A stretch of 54,138 bases of DNA from an uncultured Pelagibacteraceae bacterium (GTDB taxonomy: Bacteria; Pseudomonadota; Alphaproteobacteria; Pelagibacterales; Pelagibacteraceae). Shown here piece after piece: positions 21,752 to 32,441 of this stretch. The number at the start of each line of letters is the position of its first letter. Position 1 is the stretch's first letter. A program made the position numbers and the translations under genes. Location of the stretch: the NCBI GenBank assembly GCA_902590125.1, contig CACIVL010000002.1, positions 1 through 54,138 of the forward strand, in the 5' to 3' direction. A model generated the notes under the pieces. It was not told where the DNA came from. It ran no database searches and saw only the letters and a program-made list of their open reading frames with translations.

Positions 21752-22525
21752 TTAACTTGTTGCAAGCATTTTCTTTATAGATGCAATTGCTTTTGCAGGA
21801 TTTAACCCTTTTGGACATGCATTTGTACAATTCATTATAGTATGGCATCTATAAAGTTTTAATTCATCAGCAACTTTCTTTAACCTTTCTTTTCTTTCTT
21901 CATCTCTACTATCCATAATCCATCTATAAGCTTGCAATAAAACAGCCGGTCCAAGATATTTATCACCATTCCACCAATAACTTGGACATGATGTTGAACA
22001 ACAAGCACACATTATACACTCATAAAGACCATCTAATTTTGCTCTATCTTCTCTCGATTGTAAATTTTCCTTATCATTATCTTCTTTAGAGTTTTTTAAC
22101 CATGGTTCAACTGACTCATATTGTTTGTATAAAGTGCTTAAATCTCCAATTAAATCTTTTTCAACTTTTAAATGAGGTAAGGGATAAATATTAATATCTC
22201 CATTTATTTCAGCATGTGGTTTAGTGCAAGCTAATCCATTTTTTCCATCCATGTTCATTGCACAAGAACCACACACTCCATGTGCACAAGATCTTCTATA
22301 AGCTAGCGATGGATCTATTTCATTTTTAATTTTATTTAGTAAGTCTAATACTTTTGATGGACAATTATCCATATCAACTTCATAAGTATCTATCCTTGGA
22401 TTTTTACCGCTTGAAGGATCCCATCTATAAATATTAACTTTTCTAATATTTTTTGATCCAGTTTTATCCTTATAATACTCTCCTTTTTGAACTTTTGAGT
22501 TTTGAGGTAAATTTATTTGTACCAT
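21752..22525 (-). CDS. sdhB: Succinate dehydrogenase iron-sulfur subunit
   Basis: Passes electrons from the flavoprotein SdhA to the membrane quinone site. The N-terminal [2Fe-2S] ligands are in [25 protein letters not shown] and the C-terminal [4Fe-4S] and [3Fe-4S] ligands in [34 protein letters not shown]. At 257 residues it is full length. Its start overlaps the sdhA stop by one base; it ends the sdhCDAB set, with mmsA 18 bp further on. Confidence 0.98.
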   Translation of the reverse strand: MVQINLPQNSKVQKGEYYKDKTGSKNIRKVNIYRWDPSSGKNPRIDTYEVDMDNCPSKVLDLLNKIKNEIDPSLAYRRSCAHGVCGSCAMNMDGKNGLACTKPHAEINGDINIYPLPHLKVEKDLIGDLSTLYKQYESVEPWLKNSKEDNDKENLQSREDRAKLDGLYECIMCACCSTSCPSYWWNGDKYLGPAVLLQAYRWIMDSRDEERKERLKKVADELKLYRCHTIMNCTNACPKGLNPAKAIASIKKMLATS

Positions 22526-24300
22526 TAATAAACCCTTTCTTGAGGAGGAAAATACTGCACATCATTTGATAAAGTTGAACTATGAACTGATCTATAGGTA
22601 ATTTTTGTCTCTCTTCCTTGACACCAAGATAATGTGTGTTTCATAAATTTATTGTCATCTCTTTTTGGATAATCTTCTCTAGCATGAGCTCCTCTACTTT
22701 CTTTTCGTTGATAAGCCGAGTCCATTGTAACTATAGCCTGTCTAATTAAGTTATCAAACTCTAAAGTTTCAACTAAATCAGTATTAAAAATTAAAGATTT
22801 ATCTTTTACTGAAATTGTATCCATACCATCAAACGGTTTCCTTATTTCATTAACTCCTTCTTTCAAAGTTTTTTCAGTTCTAAATACTGCGCATTTTGAT
22901 TGCATTGTTTTTTGCATAGCCAATCTTAAATCGGCTGTTTTATTGTTTCCGTTTCCATTTCTTAATTTTTCAAATCTATCTAGACATTTATCAGTTTCAG
23001 TTTTTGAAATTTCTTCGTGAGGAGTTCCAGTTTTAACAAGTTCAGCAGCTCTTTTTGCTGCTGCTCTTCCAAATACTACAAGATCAATTAATGAATTTGA
23101 CCCTAGTCTATTAGCTCCATGAACAGAAACACATGCTGCTTCACCAATTGCCATAAGTCCAGGCACAGTTTTTTCAGAATCATTAACAGTTATAACTTCA
23201 GCTTTATAATTGGTTGGAATACCTCCCATGTTATAATGAACTGTAGGAACTACAGGTATTGGCTCTTTTGTTACATCAACATCAGCAAATAATTTGGAAG
23301 ATTCTGAAATTCCTGGAAGTCTTTCCTCAATTACTTTTGGATCCAAATGATTTAAATGAAGATGGACATGATCCTTTTCTTTTCCAATCCCTCTTCCTTC
23401 TTTAATTTCAATAGCTATAGATCTGCTTACAACATCTCTAGATGCAAGATCTTTGGCTTTTGGAGCATAGCGCTCCATAAATCTTTCTCCTTTAGAGTTT
23501 AACAAATAACCACCTTCACCTCTAACTCCTTCTGAAATTAAAGTTCCATGTCCATAAATTCCTGTTGGATGAAATTGAACAAATTCCATATCTTGCAAAG
23601 GTAAACCAGCTCTTAAAACCATAGCATTTCCATCGCCCGTACATGTGTGGGCTGATGTTGAAGAATAATAAGTCTTACCATATCCACCTGTGGCTATTAT
23701 TGTAATGTGTGCTCTAAATCTATGAATAGTTCCATCATTTAAGTTCCAAGCTATTAGACCTTTGCACTCTCCATTTTTCATTAATAAATCTAAAGCAAAA
23801 TATTCAATAAAAAACTTAGTATTATGTTTTAAAGCTTGTCCATACATTGTGTGTAATATTGCATGGCCTGTTCTATCTGCCGCTGCACAAGTTCTTTGTA
23901 TAGGCTCATTTCCATAATTTTTTGTCATTCCACCAAAAGATCTTTGATAAATTTTTCCATCTTTTGTTCGGCTAAAAGGAACGCCATATTTTTCTAGTTC
24001 CAAAACTGCTCTTGGAGCTTCTTTGCATAAATATTCTATGCAGTCTTGATCTCCTAGCCAATCTGATCCTTTAACAGTGTCGTACATATGCCAACGCCAA
24101 TCATCTTCCCCCATATTTCCTAAAGCTGCAGAAATGCCTCCTTGCGCTGCTGAAGTATGACTTCTAGTTGGAAAAACCTTTGATATACAAGCTGTTTTCA
24201 ATCCTGCTTCACTAAGGCCTACTGCTGCTCTTAATCCTGCACCTCCAGCTCCCAACACTACTACATCATATTCATGATCTATAATTTTATAAGAACTCAT
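22525..24300 (-). CDS. sdhA: Succinate dehydrogenase flavoprotein subunit
   Basis: Catalytic subunit that oxidises succinate to fumarate. It has the FAD-binding [20 protein letters not shown], the histidine to which FAD is covalently attached in [16 protein letters not shown], the [20 protein letters not shown] loop, the active-site [13 protein letters not shown], and the [18 protein letters not shown] motif. It has 591 residues, the normal length. It overlaps sdhD by 4 bp (ATGA) and sdhB by 1 bp. Confidence 0.99.
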   Translation of the reverse strand: MSSYKIIDHEYDVVVLGAGGAGLRAAVGLSEAGLKTACISKVFPTRSHTSAAQGGISAALGNMGEDDWRWHMYDTVKGSDWLGDQDCIEYLCKEAPRAVLELEKYGVPFSRTKDGKIYQRSFGGMTKNYGNEPIQRTCAAADRTGHAILHTMYGQALKHNTKFFIEYFALDLLMKNGECKGLIAWNLNDGTIHRFRAHITIIATGGYGKTYYSSTSAHTCTGDGNAMVLRAGLPLQDMEFVQFHPTGIYGHGTLISEGVRGEGGYLLNSKGERFMERYAPKAKDLASRDVVSRSIAIEIKEGRGIGKEKDHVHLHLNHLDPKVIEERLPGISESSKLFADVDVTKEPIPVVPTVHYNMGGIPTNYKAEVITVNDSEKTVPGLMAIGEAACVSVHGANRLGSNSLIDLVVFGRAAAKRAAELVKTGTPHEEISKTETDKCLDRFEKLRNGNGNNKTADLRLAMQKTMQSKCAVFRTEKTLKEGVNEIRKPFDGMDTISVKDKSLIFNTDLVETLEFDNLIRQAIVTMDSAYQRKESRGAHAREDYPKRDDNKFMKHTLSWCQGRETKITYRSVHSSTLSNDVQYFPPQERVY

Positions 24301-24647
24301 ATATTTAAATTAAAAATTACAATTATAGTTAAAAAAGGAATTATTGCAGACAGCACATATATAGTTTTATTTGATATATTTTTTAATTTTTCATCATGAA
24401 TATAATCTTCAAAAATTTCACTGACGCTTAATGAAGAATAAAAGAAAGCTACAACCATTAAAAGTGATGTTAGAAATTTTGAAGGTTGTGTGGAAAAAAA
24501 ACTTACAATATCAACATAATCTTTTTCATAAATTGATACTAAATTTATAATAAACCATAACATTAATGGAATAAGTATTATTGAACTAGCTTTCAAAAAT
24601 ATCCATTTTTTTGTTGCATTAACCATATTAAATAATCTGTTTTCCAA
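24297..24647 (-). CDS. sdhD: Succinate dehydrogenase membrane anchor
   Basis: Small membrane subunit that with SdhC binds heme and quinone. The 116 residues form three hydrophobic segments (about 17-37, 56-74 and 93-114), with [19 protein letters not shown] at the first helix. The sequence is poorly conserved, so the call rests mainly on topology and on its place between sdhC and sdhA. It starts 20 bp before the sdhC gene ends, an unusually large overlap, and ends 4 bp inside sdhA. Confidence 0.88.
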   Translation of the reverse strand: MENRLFNMVNATKKWIFLKASSIILIPLMLWFIINLVSIYEKDYVDIVSFFSTQPSKFLTSLLMVVAFFYSSLSVSEIFEDYIHDEKLKNISNKTIYVLSAIIPFLTIIVIFNLNI

Positions 24648-25011
24648 TTAAATAGATTAGCACTGTTAAGATAAATGATCCAAAAATAACAAAAAGTCCT
24701 GAAATTTTTGAAGTAATTAGTTCAAAACCATATCCAAAATCCCAAAACAAATGCCTGATTTCACTTAATATTTGAAAAATAAATGACCAAGTCAGACATA
24801 AGATTAAAAATTTTCCAAAAAATGATTGGAGAAAAAATTTTATATATTCATAATTTGATTCACCCAACAACAACAAAGCTATCCATAAACAAACTAATGT
24901 TAATGCTAATATATTTATTACACCTGTTATTCTGTGTGAAATAGAAATTAAGGAAGAAATATTCCAGCTATAAATTTGAATATGAGGAGATAAAGGTTTT
25001 TTATTTTCCAT
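24628..25011 (-). CDS. sdhC: Succinate dehydrogenase cytochrome b556 subunit
   Basis: Membrane subunit of complex II. The family signature is clear: PLSPHIQIYSWNISSLISISHRITGV at the N-terminus with the SxxHRxTG quinone-site motif, and HLFWDFGYGFE with the heme-ligand histidine (RHLFWD). Three membrane segments are visible in 127 residues. It starts immediately after asd (stop at 25012) and heads the sdhCDAB set. Confidence 0.95.
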   Translation of the reverse strand: MENKKPLSPHIQIYSWNISSLISISHRITGVINILALTLVCLWIALLLLGESNYEYIKFFLQSFFGKFLILCLTWSFIFQILSEIRHLFWDFGYGFELITSKISGLFVIFGSFILTVLIYLIGKQII

Positions 25012-26010
25012 TTATTTATTTTTAATTAATATTTCAGCAATCTCTACTGCATTCAAAGCTGCACCTTTTAGAAGATTATCAGAAACAATCCATAAATTAA
25101 TTGAATTATCTTGAGAATTATCTTCTCTAACTCTAGAAATAAATGTATCAAATTTATTTTGAGCTTCAGCAGGCGTAATATAACCTCCATCTTTATGTTC
25201 ATCAATGACTTTACATCCAGGTGAGGTATTTAATACATTTTGAATTTCATTTAATTTATATTTTTTATTAAATTCAACATTAACACTTACTGCATGTGAA
25301 ACCAAAACAGGTATCCTGACAGATGTAGATGTTACTTTAATTTTTGAATCTAAAATTTTTTTTACTTCATCATGCATTTTTTGCTCTTCTTTAGTGTAGC
25401 CACTATCTAAAAAACTATCTATATGTGGAATCGCATTAAATGCGATTTGTTTTGTAAAATAATTTGATCTTAGTTCTTTGTTATCAAAAAAATCTTTCGT
25501 TTGTGACAACAATTCATCCATTGGAGCTTTGCCAGCTCCAGAAACTGATTGATACGTTGATGCAACAATTCTTTTTATATTATATAAATCATGTAGAGGT
25601 TTTAGCGCTACAACCAAAGGTATTACTGAACAATTAGCATTTGCTATAATATTTTTTTTTTTATGATTTTTTAAATCATTAGGATTAACTTCTGGAACGA
25701 TAAGAGGAACATCGGGATCCATTCTAAAATAGCTTGAATTATCGATCACAGTTGAATACTTAGCAGCTTTTACTGCATACTTTTCTGATATTTTCCCTCC
25801 AGCAGAAAAAAAGGTAATTTCACCTTTTGAAAAATCAAAAGTTTCTAAATTATTAACTTCAATTTCTTTTTCTTTAAATCTTAGTTTCGATCCTGCGCTT
25901 TTAGAAGATGCAACTAAATATAGATTATCAACAGGAAAATTTTTTTTTTCTAGAATCTCTATAATTTTCCTTCCAACGTTACCGGTTGCACCTACGATCG
26001 TAATATTCAT
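25012..26010 (-). CDS. asd: Aspartate-semialdehyde dehydrogenase
   Basis: NADPH-dependent reduction of aspartyl phosphate to aspartate semialdehyde, the branch point to lysine/diaminopimelate, threonine and methionine. The nucleotide-binding GATGNVGRKIIEIL opens the protein, the catalytic cysteine is Cys127 in IANANCSVI, and the SVSGAGK and RIPVLVSHAVSVNVEF segments follow. The 332-residue length is normal. It lies between dmdA and sdhC with gaps of 19 and 0 bp; there is no functional tie to either that I can see. Confidence 0.97.
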   Translation of the reverse strand: MNITIVGATGNVGRKIIEILEKKNFPVDNLYLVASSKSAGSKLRFKEKEIEVNNLETFDFSKGEITFFSAGGKISEKYAVKAAKYSTVIDNSSYFRMDPDVPLIVPEVNPNDLKNHKKKNIIANANCSVIPLVVALKPLHDLYNIKRIVASTYQSVSGAGKAPMDELLSQTKDFFDNKELRSNYFTKQIAFNAIPHIDSFLDSGYTKEEQKMHDEVKKILDSKIKVTSTSVRIPVLVSHAVSVNVEFNKKYKLNEIQNVLNTSPGCKVIDEHKDGGYITPAEAQNKFDTFISRVREDNSQDNSINLWIVSDNLLKGAALNAVEIAEILIKNK

Positions 26011-26029
26011 GATATTTTATATTTTATAC

Positions 26030-27139
26030 CTAGATGAACGGTAAATCACAAACTTTTCCATCAAAACTCTTACCGTTTAATTCAATTTTAAAGGATTGTG
26101 ACTTATTCCAATAAGGTTTAAGCATCATTGCTATTCCTATAACATGACCAAAATGAGGAGAATAAACTCCAGATCTTAATTCTCCAATTTCATTGTCTTT
26201 TTCATCAAAAATTTTTATTGATTTTGCAACATTAATTGTTTTGGTTTCAATTTTTACTCCCATTAATTTTCTTTTAATTCCTTGTTTTCTAATTTCGTTT
26301 AATTTTTCTTTTCCAAGAAAATTAACTTCCGTATCTAAATTTACATATTTATCTAAACCACACTCAAGTGGATTATCATTGTTATCAATATCATTGCCAT
26401 AAGATAGTAAAGCACTTTCAATCCTTTCAATTAGATTTGGACATCCAGGTTTTACATTAAATTCTTTACCAAGCTCAAAAAGTTTATCATATAAGGCCAG
26501 GCCAGATTTTGTGTTTTCTACATAAATTTCATAACCTCCTTGTTTTGACCAACCTGATCTAGCAATCAAATGTTTTGCTCCAGAAAATTCAAAATAATCA
26601 AATCCAAAAAATTTCATTTCTGTAATTTTTTTTCCAAATATTTTTTCCATAAGTTTAAAAGATTTTGGACCTTGTACTGCTAATATATCTACATTTGGTT
26701 CAAATATTTTAACATCAAATTTATTTCCAATTGCTAATCCCTTTGCAAATAAAATCACATCTGAATCTGCTATTGAAATCCACCAACGTTCTTCATCAAG
26801 TTTTAATATAACTGGATCATTTATTAAGCCTGCTTTGTCATCTATGATTGGACAATAATAACATCTTCCAACTTTAGATTTTGAAAGATCTCTACAAGTC
26901 ATCAATTGAACTAATTTTGCAGAGTCTTTTCCAAAAATTTCAACCTGTCTTTCTCCTGCAACATCCCAAACTTGAACATGTTCCTTTAAATGATTATAAG
27001 AATCTTCTAGAGATCCAAATGCAGCTGGCAAAAGCATATGATTATAAACAGAATAAGCAGTTACACCCTGGTTTTCAATTCTTGAAGTATAAGGCGTGCT
27101 TCTAACTCTTCTTGATTTCGCAATAAAATAATTTTTCAT
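26030..27139 (-). CDS. dmdA: DMSP demethylase (GcvT family)
   Basis: Moves a methyl group from dimethylsulfoniopropionate to tetrahydrofolate, giving methylmercaptopropionate (MMPA) and 5-methyl-THF. The protein is an aminomethyltransferase-fold enzyme of 369 residues, the same length as the characterised Pelagibacter DmdA, and its opening ([31 protein letters not shown]) and core ([58 protein letters not shown]) agree with that protein as I remember it, not with ordinary GcvT. It is 2 bp downstream of an alpha/beta hydrolase and in line with dmdB and dmdC homologues, which supports the assignment. Confidence 0.95.
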   Translation of the reverse strand: MKNYFIAKSRRVRSTPYTSRIENQGVTAYSVYNHMLLPAAFGSLEDSYNHLKEHVQVWDVAGERQVEIFGKDSAKLVQLMTCRDLSKSKVGRCYYCPIIDDKAGLINDPVILKLDEERWWISIADSDVILFAKGLAIGNKFDVKIFEPNVDILAVQGPKSFKLMEKIFGKKITEMKFFGFDYFEFSGAKHLIARSGWSKQGGYEIYVENTKSGLALYDKLFELGKEFNVKPGCPNLIERIESALLSYGNDIDNNDNPLECGLDKYVNLDTEVNFLGKEKLNEIRKQGIKRKLMGVKIETKTINVAKSIKIFDEKDNEIGELRSGVYSPHFGHVIGIAMMLKPYWNKSQSFKIELNGKSFDGKVCDLPFI

Positions 27140-27141
27140 TA

Positions 27142-27918
27142 TTATTCAGTTAAAAATTCTTTTACAGATTTTCTCATTTCAAATGCTTTTTCAAAAATTA
27201 TCATGTGTCCACAATTGTTAATTATTTTTTTTTCAGAATTTTTTATCATTGATACCATTTTATTTCCTACTTCTAGGGGAACCATTTTATCTAAATCACC
27301 AAATATACATAATGTTGGACAGTTAATTTTTTCTAAAGATTCTTTGCCGTCTTTGTAATTATTACAAGCGTTTAAGTCTACAGCCAAAACTTCTCTAATT
27401 TCTCGCGATGAATTAATTATTTTTTTTACAGGATTGCCTCCTATAAATGCTTTTGACCCTTCATAACCCCACTTCATCATAAGTAAAACTGCTTTTTCAT
27501 CACCTGCTTCCGCATAATTAATAAGATCTTGATTAACTGGCATTTTATAGGAACCAGCAGCCAAAACTAAGCTACTAACTAAATCAGGATATCGAGATGC
27601 AAAATCAATGCCTACAAGAGATCCTTGAGAATGTCCTATAATAATTATTTTTTTAATACCAAGAACATTCATTAACGATTTTACCCAATTAGAAATTTGT
27701 TCTATAGATTCCAGTGATGGACCCTCTGAATTTCCATGTCCTGGAAGATCAACGGATAAAACATTAAATCCCTGTGAAGCATAAAATTGTTCGTGAAGCG
27801 ACCAAACTATATGAGTTAGTCCACTTCCGTGCATCAATAATATTGATGATTTTTTTTTATCGAAGTCTATGCCGCCTGTAGAGACGAACACGTCTTTTTC
27901 ATTAACTTTTAAATTCAG
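27142..27918 (-). CDS. Alpha/beta hydrolase in the DMSP gene cluster (probable CTG start)
   Basis: An esterase/thioesterase-like protein with the full catalytic set: nucleophile in GHSQGS (about residue 97), oxyanion region [13 protein letters not shown], acid in FGDLDKMVP and histidine in NNCGHMII. No signal peptide. The first conventional start is GTG at 27891, but this would cut off the first beta strand. In-frame codons continue to a CTG at 27918 that has AAGGAG (27929-27924) just 5 bases upstream and overlaps the dmdB stop as CTGA; the protein would then begin [15 protein letters not shown], as expected for the fold. I therefore prefer CTG. Its substrate is unknown; its place between dmdB and dmdA suggests a role in the MMPA pathway, possibly a thioester hydrolysis, which is inference. 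Confidence 0.85.
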   Translation of the reverse strand: MNLKVNEKDVFVSTGGIDFDKKKSSILLMHGSGLTHIVWSLHEQFYASQGFNVLSVDLPGHGNSEGPSLESIEQISNWVKSLMNVLGIKKIIIIGHSQGSLVGIDFASRYPDLVSSLVLAAGSYKMPVNQDLINYAEAGDEKAVLLMMKWGYEGSKAFIGGNPVKKIINSSREIREVLAVDLNACNNYKDGKESLEKINCPTLCIFGDLDKMVPLEVGNKMVSMIKNSEKKIINNCGHMIIFEKAFEMRKSVKEFLTE

Positions 27919-29543
27919 TTTAACTCCTTAGCCTTTTTTCTTAATTCAAATTTTTGAATTTTTCCTGTTGAAGTTTTAGGCAATGAAGAAAAAACTACTT
28001 TTTTAGGCAATTTAAATCCTGCTAAAGTTTCTCTACAGAATTTTATAATTTCTTCCTCGGTAGCTTTTTTTCCTTCTATAAGCTCGACAAATGCACATGG
28101 TGTTTCTCCCCATTTTTCATCCGGTTTAGCAACAACTGCAGCTAAAGAAACAGCTGGATGTTTTGCTATAGTATTTTCTATTTCAATTGATGAAATATTT
28201 TCTCCACCAGAAATTATAATATCTTTAGATCTGTCTTGAATTTTTATGTAGCCATTTGGATGTGTAACAGCCAAATCACCTGAGTGAAACCATCCTCCTT
28301 TCATTGCTTTCTCCGTTGCTTCTTTATCTTTATAATAACCTTTCATTACAATATTTCCTCTTATCATAATTTCACCCATAGTTTTTCCATCATGTGGAAC
28401 GGGTTTCATTGTTTCTGGATCCATAACAACTGCAGCTTCAGTATTTGGATATATAACCCCTTGTCTTGCTTTAATCTCATTTTGCTTATCCTGATCTAAA
28501 TTATCCCATTCATTATTCCAAGCACACTGCAACATATGTCCATAAGTTTCGGTCAATCCATAAACGTGCATTACTTCAAAACCTAAATTTTTCATTTTTT
28601 CAAATATTATGCTTGGAGGAGGAGCTCCAGCAGTTAGCACATAAATTTTTCTTTTTAATTTTTTTTGATGTTCTTTTGGTGCGTTAGCTAACATATTTAA
28701 AACTATTGGTGCACCACCAAAATGAGTAACATCATATTTATCAATTAATTCAAAAATTTTTTTAACATCAATGGCTCTTAAACAAATTACTCTTCCATGT
28801 AGCATAGAAAGTGTCCAAGGATAACACCAACCATTGCAATGAAACATTGGAACTGTATATAAAAAATTTAATTTATTCGGCATATCCCAGGCAACAGCAC
28901 TTCCTGTAGCCATTAAATAAGACCCTCTATGATGATAAACTACCCCTTTTGGATTGCCTGTGGTTCCAGAAGTATAACCTAAAGAAATTGCTTGCCATTC
29001 ATCTTTTGGCTTTTTCCACTTATAATTTTCATCACCTGTGTTTAAAAAACTTTCATACTCAAGATCGCCAATTTTTTTAAAGCTACTGGTATCAATATCT
29101 TTGTCATCAATATCAATTATTTTAATTTTATTTTTAACATTCTCTAAAGCTTTACCAATTACTTCATGAAATTGTCTATCTACAATTAAAACTTTTGCGT
29201 CGCTATGATTTAAAATATAACTAATTGTTTTTGGATCCAACCTTGTATTGATTGCATTAACTACAGCACCAACCATAGGGATAGAGTAATGTGCTTCAAA
29301 AATTTCTGGTGTATTAAATGCCATTATTGAAACTGTATCACCAACATTGACTCCTATTTTATCAAGTGCACTCGCAAATTTAACACATCTTTTATACACA
29401 TCAGACCAAGTATATGATCTACTTTCATAAACTATAGCTTCGTAATTAGGATAAATATTTTTTGTTCTTTCTAAAAATGAAAGTGGAGACAACGGTACAT
29501 AATTTGCTTCATTCTTATCGAGGTTTGTATCGTAATGACTCAT
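27915..29543 (-). CDS. dmdB: MMPA-CoA ligase (acyl-CoA synthetase)
   Basis: Adenylate-forming enzyme that activates an acid as its CoA thioester; in this cluster the expected substrate is methylmercaptopropionate made by DmdA. The AMP-binding P-loop YTSGTTGNPKGVVYHHRGS, the VYGLTETYGH motif, GWFHSGDLAV and the C-terminal catalytic lysine in KTSTGKIQKFELR are all intact. It has 542 residues, in the range of medium-chain acyl-CoA synthetases including DmdB. It follows dmdC by 1 bp. The family alone would only say medium/short-chain acyl-CoA ligase; the specific call rests on the neighbours. Confidence 0.85.
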   Translation of the reverse strand: MSHYDTNLDKNEANYVPLSPLSFLERTKNIYPNYEAIVYESRSYTWSDVYKRCVKFASALDKIGVNVGDTVSIMAFNTPEIFEAHYSIPMVGAVVNAINTRLDPKTISYILNHSDAKVLIVDRQFHEVIGKALENVKNKIKIIDIDDKDIDTSSFKKIGDLEYESFLNTGDENYKWKKPKDEWQAISLGYTSGTTGNPKGVVYHHRGSYLMATGSAVAWDMPNKLNFLYTVPMFHCNGWCYPWTLSMLHGRVICLRAIDVKKIFELIDKYDVTHFGGAPIVLNMLANAPKEHQKKLKRKIYVLTAGAPPPSIIFEKMKNLGFEVMHVYGLTETYGHMLQCAWNNEWDNLDQDKQNEIKARQGVIYPNTEAAVVMDPETMKPVPHDGKTMGEIMIRGNIVMKGYYKDKEATEKAMKGGWFHSGDLAVTHPNGYIKIQDRSKDIIISGGENISSIEIENTIAKHPAVSLAAVVAKPDEKWGETPCAFVELIEGKKATEEEIIKFCRETLAGFKLPKKVVFSSLPKTSTGKIQKFELRKKAKELN

Positions 29544-29544
29544 A

Positions 29545-31308
29545 TTAATTAAACTTAAAGTTCATTATATAATCACTTCCAGTTGTAGCAATTTTAAAGT
29601 GATTCTCTGATCTTGGCAAAACTCTTTTAAAATAAAATTTTGCAGTTTGTATTTTGTCTTCATAAAAATTTTTATTATTACCATAATCATTAAAACTTAC
29701 CTCTAAAACTTTTATCCATGCATGTGCTATAGATACAAAGCCTAATGCTTTTAAATAATCATTACATGCTGCACTTGCATCATCTTTTGAGTTTTGAATT
29801 TTTTCTTTAATCCAGGCTGTAAAATTAGATAAAACTTCTATGTGATCACTCAATTCTTTTGCAAAAGGTTTGATTTTATCGTTTTCAGTATTGCAATCAT
29901 TTTTAATCATATCTAAGTATTTGTTAATTACATCGCCGTTTTTATTGACTAACTTTCTAAATACCAAATCAGCAGCCTGAACAGAGTTTGTGCCTTCATA
30001 AATTGGAGTAATTCTGTTATCTCGATAAAGTTGTTCAATTCCTTGGTCTTTTGTGTAGCCATAACCACCATAAATTTGCATAGCTTCGCTTGTTATTTCC
30101 ATACCCATATCAGTAAACATTGTTTTAACTACTGGTGTCATCAAAGAAACAAAGTCAGATGCTTCTTGTCTCACTTTTTCATCCTGATGATTAAGACTGA
30201 CTTCTGTTTGTTGTGATAACCAAAAACAAAGTGCTCTTTCTCCTTCAATGATAGACTTCATGTTAAGTAGAGATTTTTTTATATCGGCATGCTCAATTAT
30301 AAAATCTGCACCATTAGATGATTTGCTTTTATTTGCTTTTCCTTGTTTTCTCTCTTTTGCATAACTTAATGAATTTTGATAAGCAATTTCTGAAATTCCT
30401 AAACCTTGTATTCCAACAACAATTCTTTCTAAGTTCATCATGGTGAACATAGCATTAAGTCCTTTGTTTTTTGGTCCAATCATATAGCCAATTGCATCAT
30501 CAAAATTTAATACACATGTGGCAGAACCTTTAATTCCCATTTTACTTTCTATAGACCCAGTAGAAATTCCATTTTTAGATCCAATAGACCCATCTTCATT
30601 TACAATAAATTTGGGTACTAAAAATAAACTTATACCCTTTGTTCCAGCTGGAGAATCTGCTGCTCTTGCTATTACCAAATGTATAATATTTTCTGTAAGA
30701 TCATGATCTCCTGAAGTAATAAATATTTTTTGTCCACTTAACTTATAAGTTCCATCTGATTGTTCTACTGCTTTAGTTTTTAGTAATCCTAGATCTGTTC
30801 CACATACTGGTTCAGTTAAACACATAGTGCCACTCCATTTTCCTTGCACCATTTTGGGAAGAAATTTATTTTTAATGGAATCAGTTGCATGATGAGAAAT
30901 ACAATTATAGGCACCAATACTTAATTCACTATAAAGTTTAAATGAAAGACTTGCAGATGATAACATTTCATCAAAAAAAGAACTAACCGTTTTTGGCATT
31001 CCTTGACCACCGTATTTTGGATCACATGATAAAGATGTCCATCCATCTTCAATAAATTTAGTGTAAGCTTCTTTATAACCTGGTGGAGTTCTAACTGTTC
31101 CATTTTCCAAAGTAGTTGGATTTTCATCCCCTGATTTTGCTAGTGGCAATATAATATTTTGATTAATTTTTGCTGCTTCTTCTAAAATATCTTTTACTAA
31201 TTCAGAATTAACTTCTTTATATTTCTCTATCTCATTATAATTTTTATTATTTCTTAACTTATTGAAAAGAAACATCATATCTTCAACTGGAGCTGTATAA
31301 ATTGGCAT
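29545..31308 (-). CDS. dmdC: MMPA-CoA dehydrogenase (acyl-CoA dehydrogenase)
   Basis: FAD enzyme expected to oxidise MMPA-CoA to methylthioacryloyl-CoA. The 587-residue size is that of the long acyl-CoA dehydrogenase subgroup that includes DmdC. Motifs: N-terminal PVEDMMFLFNKL, MCLTEPVCGTDLG, KIFITSGDHDLTENIIHLVIAR, MGIKGSATCVLNFDDA, QIYGGYGYTKDQGIEQLYRDNRI and the catalytic-glutamate segment TPIYEGTNSVQAADLV. It starts 26 bp after leuB, the largest gap upstream in this cluster, and probably opens the dmdC-dmdB-hydrolase-dmdA unit, though I see no clear promoter. Assignment to MMPA rather than another acyl-CoA rests on context. Confidence 0.87.
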   Translation of the reverse strand: MPIYTAPVEDMMFLFNKLRNNKNYNEIEKYKEVNSELVKDILEEAAKINQNIILPLAKSGDENPTTLENGTVRTPPGYKEAYTKFIEDGWTSLSCDPKYGGQGMPKTVSSFFDEMLSSASLSFKLYSELSIGAYNCISHHATDSIKNKFLPKMVQGKWSGTMCLTEPVCGTDLGLLKTKAVEQSDGTYKLSGQKIFITSGDHDLTENIIHLVIARAADSPAGTKGISLFLVPKFIVNEDGSIGSKNGISTGSIESKMGIKGSATCVLNFDDAIGYMIGPKNKGLNAMFTMMNLERIVVGIQGLGISEIAYQNSLSYAKERKQGKANKSKSSNGADFIIEHADIKKSLLNMKSIIEGERALCFWLSQQTEVSLNHQDEKVRQEASDFVSLMTPVVKTMFTDMGMEITSEAMQIYGGYGYTKDQGIEQLYRDNRITPIYEGTNSVQAADLVFRKLVNKNGDVINKYLDMIKNDCNTENDKIKPFAKELSDHIEVLSNFTAWIKEKIQNSKDDASAACNDYLKALGFVSIAHAWIKVLEVSFNDYGNNKNFYEDKIQTAKFYFKRVLPRSENHFKIATTGSDYIMNFKFN

Positions 31309-31334
31309 TCAAATACTCTAGAATAAATGATTAA

Positions 31335-32441
31335 TTATTTCAATTTTGAAATGATAGCATCGCCCATTTCGCTGGTTGATACTTCCTTCGTTCCTTTAGT
31401 TAGAATGTCTTTTGTTCTAAGCCCATCATCCAATACATTTTGAACAGCATTTTCTAAACCATCTGCTTCTTTATCTAAATCTAAAGAATATTTTAATGCC
31501 ATGGCAAAACTTAAAATTGTAGCAATTGGATTTGCTACACCTTTACCAGCAATATCAGGAGCTGCTCCATGTATAGGTTCATACATAGCTCTCATTTCTC
31601 CATTTTTATTTTTTGAACCAAGAGAAGCTGATGGCAAAAGTCCCAATGAACCTGTTAGCATAGAGGCTTGATCTGATAACATGTCACCAAATAAATTATC
31701 AGTTACAATTACATCAAACTGTTTAGGATTTCTTAGTAACTGCATTGCACAATTATCTGCAAGCATATGATTTAATTCAACTTCCTTATACTCTTTATCA
31801 TGTAATACTTGAACTTCTTCTTTCCATAGCTGACCTGCTTCCATTACATTTGACTTTTCACAAGATGTAACTTTATTTGATCTTTTTTTCGCTAAATCAA
31901 AGGCAACTTTGGCTACTCTAACTATTTCACTAGTAGTATAAGCGTGGGTATTAATACCTTTTCTTTCTCCATTATCTATTGGTTTAATTCCTCTAGGTTC
32001 ACCAAAATAAATTCCACCCGTAAGCTCTCTTACAATCATAATATCTAAACCCGAAACTATTTCAGGTTTAAGGCTTGATGCACTTACCAACTGTTTAAAA
32101 CAAATTGCAGGTCTTAAATTAGCAAATAATTTTAGTTCTTTTCTTAATTTTAATAATGCTCTTTCTGGTTTTTTTGAAAACTCAAGATTATCCCATTTAG
32201 GTCCACCCACTGCTCCAAGCATAACTACTTCGCTTTCTAAAGCTTTATAAAAAACTTCATCAGTAATAGGAGTGCCATGTTTATCGTAAGCCGCTCCGCC
32301 AGCTAAGTCTTCATCAATTTCAAAATCTAAAGATTTATTTTTATTAAACCATTGAATAATTTTTCTTACTTCCTTAATAACTTCAGGTCCAATTCCATCT
32401 CCTGGTAAAAGCAATATTTTTCTTTTTTTTACTTTAATCAT
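31335..32441 (-). CDS. leuB: 3-Isopropylmalate dehydrogenase
   Basis: NAD-dependent oxidative decarboxylation of 3-isopropylmalate in leucine synthesis. Motifs: [17 protein letters not shown], the substrate-binding [59 protein letters not shown] and the NAD-binding [24 protein letters not shown]. Length 368 is typical. It overlaps the end of leuD by 8 bp and closes the leuC-leuD-leuB set. Confidence 0.97.
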   Translation of the reverse strand: MIKVKKRKILLLPGDGIGPEVIKEVRKIIQWFNKNKSLDFEIDEDLAGGAAYDKHGTPITDEVFYKALESEVVMLGAVGGPKWDNLEFSKKPERALLKLRKELKLFANLRPAICFKQLVSASSLKPEIVSGLDIMIVRELTGGIYFGEPRGIKPIDNGERKGINTHAYTTSEIVRVAKVAFDLAKKRSNKVTSCEKSNVMEAGQLWKEEVQVLHDKEYKEVELNHMLADNCAMQLLRNPKQFDVIVTDNLFGDMLSDQASMLTGSLGLLPSASLGSKNKNGEMRAMYEPIHGAAPDIAGKGVANPIATILSFAMALKYSLDLDKEADGLENAVQNVLDDGLRTKDILTKGTKEVSTSEMGDAIISKLK

